A stretch of 35,488 bases of DNA from positions 1-35,488 of the forward strand of contig JAHJCM010000128.1 of NCBI GenBank assembly GCA_018812945.1. Reading direction: 5' to 3'. Below are positions 7,837-14,603 of the stretch, piece by piece. This DNA comes from Gammaproteobacteria bacterium (lineage in GTDB: Bacteria > Pseudomonadota > Gammaproteobacteria > Burkholderiales > Burkholderiaceae_B). Below the pieces are notes generated by a model. That model did no database searches, was not told the DNA's origin, and saw nothing but the letters and a program-made list of their open reading frames with translations. Numbering within the stretch: position 1 is the first letter of the stretch; each line of letters starts with the position of its first letter. Position numbers and translations under genes: made by a program.

Positions 7837-8046
7837 TCAGTCCTCGCCAAAACGCGAGGCCATTGCAATACCGAACAGGAAGGGCCAGCGCTGGAATGAG
7901 TCGTACATGGCCTGATCCTGTTGAATATCCTGATACATGTTGTGGTCAAAACCCTCCAGCTGTGCACTGAGCGCGTAAATGTCATGCGCCATGTCAGCGG
8001 GCGGCATGAACAGGGCAGGAGGTGTGTTGGGGTCAAATTGTGCCAT
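7837..8046 (-). CDS. bcsR: BcsR/BcsP-like small cellulose biosynthesis protein
   Basis: A 69-residue soluble protein, the last gene of the cellulose operon. The ATG at 8046 is chosen because an upstream extension would run back through the 3' end of bcsG. The C-terminal half has the BcsR pattern: Y-Q-D-I, then YDSFQRWPFLFGIA, corresponding to the conserved 'RWPLL' helix of enterobacterial BcsR, which binds BcsQ and stabilises the synthase complex. The proline-rich N-terminus (TPPALFMPPA) is unlike E. coli. It starts 16 bases after the bcsG stop. The name rests on a short motif plus position, so orthology is likely but not certain. Confidence 0.7.
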   Translation of the reverse strand: MAQFDPNTPPALFMPPADMAHDIYALSAQLEGFDHNMYQDIQQDQAMYDSFQRWPFLFGIAMASRFGED

Positions 8047-8062
8047 GGTTGATTGAGCCCCC

Positions 8063-9766
8063 TCAGTTTGATGCCGCAATGGTTTGAACTGGGCCCAGCA
8101 TTTTCCAGGCAGCACCCGGGGCTTTGAGCCAGTAAGACCCTTGGCTTTCCATGACGGTAATATTGCCTTGTTGCGACACCAATCTAGTGCTGGGTAGATC
8201 ACTTAGCAAAACCGGCCAAGCAGGCTTTTGCTGTTGCTCGGCTGTCTGTGCCAGCCAGCGAGAGAAGAGTTCACTGAGCGCCGTGTAGCTGACGGATTGT
8301 TTGACGGTAACAGGCCCTGTGCCGGCGGGCACGTAACCAGGCGCTATCCAGTATCCAAATACAGGCACTTTGGTGATGGCGGGGGTTGGCAATTCACGCA
8401 GGCCCACCAGTTGTCCAAATTCACCAGTTAATCCAGCGCCATGTTCGGGTACTACCACCACCAACGCTTTGCGTTCGCTGCGTCGAATTTCCCCAAGTAC
8501 GGATTGAATGTCATTCAACATCCGCTCAAGGCGCAAGGGGTAACTGTTCAAGCTGTTCAGGTTGCTGTTGGGTAAACGGTTGCCGTCATGCAAGGTGATG
8601 CTGTTGTAGTAATAAGCCACTGCGGGCCCGCTTTGCTGAACGCGTTTGTTCCACCATGCACGCAGGTAATCACCATCGCGACCCACGCGTGAGCCATCAA
8701 AGGCCTGCACCCCGGCGGGCACTTCATCATGGGCCACCAGTTCAGTGGCTCTCCCACCCAGGTTTGTTTTTACAAGTTTTGAGAAGTCTTGAAAACGACC
8801 ATCGTGATTCAGCCCCATTTCCACTTCAAAGCCCACGTTTCTCAGTTGCTCGAACAGCAAGCAACTGTTGTTCGCCGGGCTGTAAAGTGCATCGTGCGGT
8901 GTTTGCCCACATTTTCCGCGCAACAGACGAATGGCGGCTGGCCCCGAGTAACTGGTCGCTGAGTTGAAGTTCTCGAATACGAAATCGGCTTGCCGAATGG
9001 CCGGGTGTTGGCTCTGTTTTGCGTACTGAAGGTCAGCCCAGGACAGCGAACAGATTTGCAGCACAATCACATCGAAATCCGGACTGGCCTGGGGTGCAAA
9101 GGGTGCCAGTGCAATGGTGCGTTGCCTTTCAAAAAAGCCGGCGAGAACGGCGCCCGGCCCCGCACCTTCATAGGCGTTGTCTCGAAGTTTGGTTTGACTT
9201 TCCTGGTCGCGCGCTACCCGCAGTTTTTGAAAATCGACTTGGCCGAGCGCCAGTAGTTCAGCGGGCGACAAGTTTTCACGCGCCTGTATTTGGGGTTCAA
9301 GCACGGTTGCGGTGTTGTTGGTTTGGGTCTGCTCTTGAATAAACGGCAGTGCCTGAATACCCAGGATGCAGACAAGCCCAAAGCCGACCCAACTACTGAT
9401 GCGTATGTAACGATCCAGCACCCGCACTACCATGAAGCCCAGAAGTGCGCCCCACAGCATCCAGGGTTGAATGGTGCGCTTGAGCAGTTCCCACAAATAG
9501 TCTGGGGAAAAACCGAACAGTGCCTTGATTTGATCAACCAGTGCCAGCGATACCACCAGTCCTAACTCATGCAAGAGCAAAGCGATCGCTGGCCCGGTGA
9601 ACACCAGGTAGCGCAGTACCTTCATCAGCTGCTTGTTCTGATAAGCCGCCGGGTTGGTGGCAATCAACAGGGCAAACAGACCCAAATTCCACAAGGGGCT
9701 AATGGTCAGTTGCCCGGCGAAGTGCAAGCCAAACTTGATCAGGAAGTACAGGTTCCACAACAGCAT
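8063..9766 (-). CDS. bcsG: Cellulose phosphoethanolamine transferase BcsG
   Basis: Inner-membrane enzyme that moves phosphoethanolamine from phosphatidylethanolamine onto nascent cellulose on the periplasmic side. It has 567 residues, like E. coli BcsG (about 560). The first 140 residues are hydrophobic helices and the remainder is an alkaline-phosphatase-type periplasmic domain. The zinc and nucleophile residues known from E. coli are all recognisable: C239 in QICSLSW, S274 in TSYSGPA, and E441-H442 in VPEHGAG, with the same 35-residue Cys-Ser spacing. It begins four bases after the bcsA stop. An intact active site predicts that this organism makes pEtN-cellulose. Confidence 0.93.
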   Translation of the reverse strand: MLLWNLYFLIKFGLHFAGQLTISPLWNLGLFALLIATNPAAYQNKQLMKVLRYLVFTGPAIALLLHELGLVVSLALVDQIKALFGFSPDYLWELLKRTIQPWMLWGALLGFMVVRVLDRYIRISSWVGFGLVCILGIQALPFIQEQTQTNNTATVLEPQIQARENLSPAELLALGQVDFQKLRVARDQESQTKLRDNAYEGAGPGAVLAGFFERQRTIALAPFAPQASPDFDVIVLQICSLSWADLQYAKQSQHPAIRQADFVFENFNSATSYSGPAAIRLLRGKCGQTPHDALYSPANNSCLLFEQLRNVGFEVEMGLNHDGRFQDFSKLVKTNLGGRATELVAHDEVPAGVQAFDGSRVGRDGDYLRAWWNKRVQQSGPAVAYYYNSITLHDGNRLPNSNLNSLNSYPLRLERMLNDIQSVLGEIRRSERKALVVVVPEHGAGLTGEFGQLVGLRELPTPAITKVPVFGYWIAPGYVPAGTGPVTVKQSVSYTALSELFSRWLAQTAEQQQKPAWPVLLSDLPSTRLVSQQGNITVMESQGSYWLKAPGAAWKMLGPVQTIAASN

Positions 9767-9770
9767 GGCC

Positions 9771-12257
9771 CTAGTTCTCCCACTTCTCGGTTTGGTTCTT
9801 GTTGCCCATCAGGCGATTGCCCAAATCAACAGCACCGTCTTTAAGCCAGGCAAACAGGCGAACGTAACCGATCATGCCTTTGGCAAACACATCTTTCAGA
9901 CCACCCAGTGCACGGTCACGGGTTTGGTCTTCTTGCCAGTTGAGCCATGCGTCGGCCCGGCCAAAGGTGCACTGAATCAACTGTGTTTCCTGCTCAGGGG
10001 TGAGGTTGGTGAACAAAGCCTCGACATGCCCTGTTTCAGTGAAGTGAATTTTGGCTGGAAACAGAAATTCTCGGTCTCCCCGGTGCAAGCCAACCTGCAC
10101 TTGGCTGAATTCGCTGATGCCTGTGGTATCGGCCACAGCCAATGTCAGCCCCGCTGCTGAATATTCTTCGGTGTAGCAACTGACTGTGTAGCCGCCGGGC
10201 AGTTTCAAAAAGGCAGGCATCACCATGCGCACACGGTGGTGCACGTGTTTCTGAACCGACTCGGTTGCAACACCCACGGCAGCACCCAGAATGGCCAGGT
10301 TGAAACCGCACCACAACAAGTTCATCAACACGGTGCCTGTTTCATGGGTATTGAACACAAACAGGCGAAGCAAGCCCACGGAAAAGCCCACCACATTGAT
10401 CAAGAGCAAAATCAGGTAGGGCTTTGCAATGTTGACGTCGAAATAGCTTTTCTCGATCAAGCCGCCTTTCGAGGTGACGTTGAATTTACCCAGTTTCGGA
10501 TTAATAAAGGCCAGCGTAGTCGGCAAAATGATGTACCAGGACAACACGGTTTCATACACTTCAGACCAGAATGATCGACGGTATTTGCCCTGGATCACCG
10601 AGTTGGTGTAGCTGGAAATCATCAACTGTGGCAAGGCATAACTGAGAATGGTTACTGCCGCAGCATTGATCAGGTGTTGCTCAAAAAACAGGTAAGCCAT
10701 GGGCATGATCAAGAAGATCATGCGGGGTATGCCATAGAAAAAATGCAGCATGGCATTGGAATAACAAACGCGCTGAAACAGGTTTAAACCCTTTTTGAAC
10801 ATCGGGTTGTCTGTGCGGAAAATTTGCGCCATGCCGCGCGCCCAGCGAATGCGCTGGCCAATGTGGCCCGCCAGGGTTTCGGTGGCCAGGCCAGCCGCCT
10901 GAATGTTATTCAGGTATACGCTGTTGTAGCCCAGGCTGTGCAGCTTCAAGGCAGTGTGCGCATCTTCAGTCACGGTTTCCACTGCAATGCCACCTACTTC
11001 CAGCAAGGCTTTTCGTTCAATCACTGCACAGCTGCCACAGAAAAATGATGCATTCCAGTAGTCATTACCGTCTTGAATCAAGCCATAAAACAGCGAACCC
11101 TCATTGGGCATTTGTCGAAATGAATTGAAGTTGCGCTCGAACGGATCGGCCGAGAAAAAATGGTGAGGTGTTTGCACCAACACGCACTTGGGGTCACGGC
11201 TGAACCAACCCATGCTGGTTTGTAAAAACGAGCGTGTGGGTATGTGGTCGCAATCAAAAATGGCAATGTACTGGCCATGCGTGTGTTTCAAGGCGTAGTT
11301 GATGTTGCCCGCTTTGGCATGGGAGTTGTCCGGGCGGGAAATGTATTCAACACCAGCTTGTTTGGCAAATTCTTCAAAGGCGGGGCGGTGCCCGTCGTCG
11401 AGGATGTAGACCGTTATTTTTTCAAGTGGCCAATCCAAACCTTTGGCCGCATAAACCGTGGGGCGCACCACGGACAAAGGCTCGTTGTAACTGGGGATGA
11501 ACACGTCCACGGTGGGCCAGTCATTCAGGTTCAGTTCCAGCGGCATGGGTTTGCGTTTCAAGGGCCATGCGGTCTGAATGAATCCGAATATCAGAATAAT
11601 CCAGGTGTAAGCCTCAGCTGCCACCAAGGTGTAGCCCAAGAAAATTTCGGTGCCGGTTTCAAGGTCAAGTGAACTGGTGAAGCGCCAAAACACATAGCGC
11701 GCCAGCAGTAACATGGTCAGTGCCATCAGGCACAAGTTTGCAAAGCGCTCTGGCAAGCGTTTGAACAACATGGCAAACAGATAACACACCACAATGAAAA
11801 CCCACTGCCCAGCCAAAGGCAAGGAGGCTTGCGCAGTGAACAGAAACAAGGCCAAGGCAGAAAGGCCCAGCGCCCAGCGTAACCATTTGAAGCGCACCAC
11901 AATGTGGCTGGCGTTTTCTATTCGCTGTTCAAGCCTTGCAGCGCGCACGGCATAGTCAGTGAACCTGCTAAACAAGGCGCGCACTGCCCGGTAGGGGCGT
12001 TGAATCATTAGTTTGAACAGATACGCTACGGGGCTTAGCAAGTCGTGCAAAGCCACGACAACAATGTGGAACACGAAGCCTGGCAGACTTCGGCCTTGTT
12101 GGCCGTTCGATGCTTCAAGCGCACTATTCAAACTGTTGGGGCGTAACCAAAGTGCCTGAAAAAGGCGCAACAAACGCACCCTGGTTTTCAGGTTTGGAAA
12201 CTCGCGCAGGTCCAGCAAGCGCTCCAGTCGATTGATCCAGCTTGATGAGGTACTCAT
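9771..12257 (-). CDS. bcsA: Cellulose synthase catalytic subunit BcsA
   Basis: Processive GT2 glycosyltransferase of 828 residues that polymerises UDP-glucose and extrudes the glucan across the inner membrane with BcsB. After an N-terminal extension (1-125) and four membrane helices come the catalytic motifs DDG (287-289), DCDH (335-338), TED (430-432) and QRIRW (468-472), then the gating loop FNVTSKGG (592-599) and further helices. A C-terminal PilZ domain begins near 665. Its c-di-GMP residues are altered: H671xxxR675 in place of RxxxR, and E698-Y-S-x-x-G in place of D/NxSxxG. The ATG overlaps the bcsQ stop (ATGA). The catalytic core appears fully functional; allosteric control may not be canonical. 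Confidence 0.96.
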   Translation of the reverse strand: MSTSSSWINRLERLLDLREFPNLKTRVRLLRLFQALWLRPNSLNSALEASNGQQGRSLPGFVFHIVVVALHDLLSPVAYLFKLMIQRPYRAVRALFSRFTDYAVRAARLEQRIENASHIVVRFKWLRWALGLSALALFLFTAQASLPLAGQWVFIVVCYLFAMLFKRLPERFANLCLMALTMLLLARYVFWRFTSSLDLETGTEIFLGYTLVAAEAYTWIILIFGFIQTAWPLKRKPMPLELNLNDWPTVDVFIPSYNEPLSVVRPTVYAAKGLDWPLEKITVYILDDGHRPAFEEFAKQAGVEYISRPDNSHAKAGNINYALKHTHGQYIAIFDCDHIPTRSFLQTSMGWFSRDPKCVLVQTPHHFFSADPFERNFNSFRQMPNEGSLFYGLIQDGNDYWNASFFCGSCAVIERKALLEVGGIAVETVTEDAHTALKLHSLGYNSVYLNNIQAAGLATETLAGHIGQRIRWARGMAQIFRTDNPMFKKGLNLFQRVCYSNAMLHFFYGIPRMIFLIMPMAYLFFEQHLINAAAVTILSYALPQLMISSYTNSVIQGKYRRSFWSEVYETVLSWYIILPTTLAFINPKLGKFNVTSKGGLIEKSYFDVNIAKPYLILLLINVVGFSVGLLRLFVFNTHETGTVLMNLLWCGFNLAILGAAVGVATESVQKHVHHRVRMVMPAFLKLPGGYTVSCYTEEYSAAGLTLAVADTTGISEFSQVQVGLHRGDREFLFPAKIHFTETGHVEALFTNLTPEQETQLIQCTFGRADAWLNWQEDQTRDRALGGLKDVFAKGMIGYVRLFAWLKDGAVDLGNRLMGNKNQTEKWEN

Positions 12258-12994
12258 CCGATCTCCGTATCAATCCAGTTGCACAGCTTTTGCTGGTCTT
12301 CCACCAGCTGTGAGCGTGGCGCGTAGTCGGCCAGTGCCAGGCCGGCGGCCAGGCTTTCTGCCAAGGCCTGGTCTTCATGCAAATAAAATGGCAACAGGCG
12401 GTGGCTTAGTTTCATTTTGCACAAGGTCCACAAATCCAGGTGCAGTACTTTGGCTGAGTCGAAGCGATTCATGAGAAAGTACGACGCCCCCCGGCTTTCC
12501 AACAAATGTGGCAACAGTGCATCAATGCCCAAAATGGAGGCGGAGTCTGGAATCAGGGTGATCAGGTTCAGGTCAGACAGTGCCATCACTTTCTGGCACC
12601 AAGGGGCGGGCCAGCGCGGCAAGTCGATGATCACCACAGCATCGTCAGCAAATTCGTCTTTTTGAAACAGCTCGGTCAGGCGCCGTGGTTGTTCCATCAA
12701 CACGCGGTCAATTGCCAATTGCTGTGCCACCGACACTTCACCAAAAGACAATAATTTAAAACCAGTATTGCTGGTGTTCACAAGCTGTCCAAGCGGCTCG
12801 TCTTTCAAGATTGCATGCGCAAGGCCGCGAGCACTACGGCTGGAGTAACCCAATTGAAATTCAATGTTGTTGGCCGGGTCAGCCTGCACCAGCGTGACAT
12901 TGCGCCCCAACATGTTGAGGTGGGTGGCCGCGGCAATTGCAAGGCTGGTTCGTCCTGCACCCCCAGTGGGGGAAACCAAAGCAATAATGATCAT
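12254..12994 (-). CDS. bcsQ: BcsQ/YhjQ, ParA/MinD-like protein of cellulose synthesis
   Basis: Cytoplasmic P-loop protein of the MinD/ParA superfamily, 246 residues. In other bacteria it positions or assembles the cellulose secretion complex together with BcsR. The N-terminal strand leads into SPTGGAGRTS (residues 8-17), where the MinD signature lysine is Thr10 and the P-loop lysine is Arg15. E. coli BcsQ also departs from the consensus, so this is partly a family trait. The Walker B-like strand is VVIIDLPRW. The start codon overlaps the preceding small gene's stop and its own stop overlaps the bcsA start, both as ATGA, which indicates translational coupling. Confidence 0.85.
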   Translation of the reverse strand: MIIIALVSPTGGAGRTSLAIAAATHLNMLGRNVTLVQADPANNIEFQLGYSSRSARGLAHAILKDEPLGQLVNTSNTGFKLLSFGEVSVAQQLAIDRVLMEQPRRLTELFQKDEFADDAVVIIDLPRWPAPWCQKVMALSDLNLITLIPDSASILGIDALLPHLLESRGASYFLMNRFDSAKVLHLDLWTLCKMKLSHRLLPFYLHEDQALAESLAAGLALADYAPRSQLVEDQQKLCNWIDTEIG

Positions 12995-13200
12995 GCATCC
13001 TCTTTGTCATCGGGGCTGGCAATCCACTTGCCATGCCGCACCAACTGATAACAGTCGTCGGGCAACTGGTTGTTGCTCCAGTTTACCCAGTCACTTAACC
13101 AGATACGCGTTGTCGGGTTTTTCATCATTTTTCCCACCAACAAAATGGTGAGCAAGACACCCAGCAACAAACCACTCACGATCAGCGCAAACACTATCAT
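12991..13200 (-). CDS. Small single-pass membrane protein in the bcsF position
   Basis: A 69-residue protein. The ATG at 13200 overlaps the bcsE stop as ATGA and is preferred to an in-frame upstream start at 13242. Residues 2-22 form one strongly hydrophobic helix, followed by KMMKNPTTR and a tryptophan-rich cytoplasmic tail (IWLSDWVNW) ending in acidic residues. Size, topology and position directly after bcsE match BcsF, which in E. coli tethers BcsE to the membrane. The residue-level resemblance to E. coli BcsF is too low for me to name it with confidence. Its stop overlaps the bcsQ start. Confidence 0.65.
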   Translation of the reverse strand: MIVFALIVSGLLLGVLLTILLVGKMMKNPTTRIWLSDWVNWSNNQLPDDCYQLVRHGKWIASPDDKEDA

Positions 13201-14603
13201 TTTGCATCCTCGCTCAGCAGTGCGTTCAGGCGTTGTGTCCATGGGCGATTCTGGTTCAGGGCTTCTGGGGCTTCATCCCACAGTTCCGCCAATTTCACTG
13301 GCTTGTTTTCGTCGGCGCCCATCAGGTCTTGCACCGACAAAGGTTCCAGTTCTTCGTGCAAATCGGCAAGCAATTCACTTTGGGTTTCTTCACCCAAAAA
13401 CTGAATGTCGCCACTGAACAGCACTGGCAGGTTTTCCCGGAAACACGATTCAAGCCAGCTGCGATAGCTGGCCTCATCGGGTTCACTGGTCCAAACTTTC
13501 AGCAGGTAAATAGCTTCCCTGGTGGCCGTGAACACACAGGTGGCTTGCGACCAATTGGCCAGGCGCAACGCGGTTTGTGCGGTCATGTGACGCATCAGGG
13601 AAAGGCGTGTCAGCGTGCAGTGCATTGACCATCGTTTGGCCAGTTGCATCATCATCAAACCCTGTGCTGCGAATGTGGGGTTGGCCACCACAGTCAACAG
13701 GCCAGGCATGAACACTTCGTGCAAGTCTCGGGCAAACGTGTTCTGGTGATTGTCCGTGGCGGTCAGGTTCATTGCTGGTTTGTTCACCTGCCCGGTGCTC
13801 AGGCCCAGCCAGGTTTCAATGCTTTCGTTTTGTAGCCACACAGTGTCAGCACCCATACGCAGCAGCACAGATGCATCTTGTGCTGTCATTTCGCCGTGTG
13901 CCTGTATGTGAATTCCGTGTTGTTGGTCCGTGCCAAAACGAAGGCTGTGGCAGGTTTGTGCCAGTTGTTTCAGGCTACCCAATACCCCACTGTCCAGAAC
14001 ATGGTGCATGGGCAGTTTTGACAGCGCCGTTGTGTCGTTCCACAAGTTGGTTTGCAAGCCCCACTGGCTTGGCCACCAAGGACGAAACTCGAATTCGCCA
14101 AGGTCGCTGACATCGGCAAGCCCGTCGGCAAATGTGCTCCATTCGGGCAAATCACCTTGCACCGTGGTGACGACATGGGCCTGTACATGGTGAGCCCATT
14201 GATGCAACAGGCGCATTTGCGCCAGCGGGTTTTGCTGGTTCAGGGGTTCGTCGCTGTCGTCAAACCAAAGTTCTGCATGTTCAATCACAACCAATGCAGG
14301 TTTGAGTACACACAAGGTGTTCAGGGACCGGCAAAGTTGGCGAATGCCGTTTTTGGCATGACCTTTGGCCCATAAACTTCGAACCGAGACCACATCCAGG
14401 CCCTTGGGGGCGCCAGCGCGTTTGAGCAGGTAAGGTTCAAGTAGATTACGCACTTCATTCTTTGGGCTTGCCGTTAGCCACAGGCACGACTTGAACGGCG
14501 TTTCTTCCTGAGAATTCAGCCAATGTTCTACCAAGCCTTGCGAAAAATGATTCGCATGGGGCGCGCGCACAACGTAGGCTCCGGGCTTGGGCAAGTCAAT
14601 CAT
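13197..14603 (-). CDS. bcsE: BcsE-like regulatory protein of cellulose synthesis
   Basis: Cytoplasmic protein of 468 residues (E. coli BcsE has about 520). E. coli BcsE binds c-di-GMP through a C-terminal GIL (GGDEF-like) domain and boosts cellulose output. The order of features fits: a degenerate receiver/NTPase-like N-terminal half (CLWLTASPK, LVVIEHAELWFDD) and a C-terminal strand-helix segment TREAIYLLKVWTSEPDE typical of GIL. No RxGD c-di-GMP motif occurs anywhere in the protein; at the expected spot the sequence is R347-L-A-N. The start is one base beyond the bcsC stop, and its end overlaps the small membrane gene. The identification rests on operon position and the GIL-like segment. 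Confidence 0.75.
   Translation of the reverse strand: MIDLPKPGAYVVRAPHANHFSQGLVEHWLNSQEETPFKSCLWLTASPKNEVRNLLEPYLLKRAGAPKGLDVVSVRSLWAKGHAKNGIRQLCRSLNTLCVLKPALVVIEHAELWFDDSDEPLNQQNPLAQMRLLHQWAHHVQAHVVTTVQGDLPEWSTFADGLADVSDLGEFEFRPWWPSQWGLQTNLWNDTTALSKLPMHHVLDSGVLGSLKQLAQTCHSLRFGTDQQHGIHIQAHGEMTAQDASVLLRMGADTVWLQNESIETWLGLSTGQVNKPAMNLTATDNHQNTFARDLHEVFMPGLLTVVANPTFAAQGLMMMQLAKRWSMHCTLTRLSLMRHMTAQTALRLANWSQATCVFTATREAIYLLKVWTSEPDEASYRSWLESCFRENLPVLFSGDIQFLGEETQSELLADLHEELEPLSVQDLMGADENKPVKLAELWDEAPEALNQNRPWTQRLNALLSEDAK

Noticed and set aside
7842-7859. Small hairpin CCTCG/CGAGG at the convergent WS/DGAT-bcsR junction as a terminator
   Set aside because: Only five pairs, no T-tract, and it lies inside the bcsR-like coding sequence.
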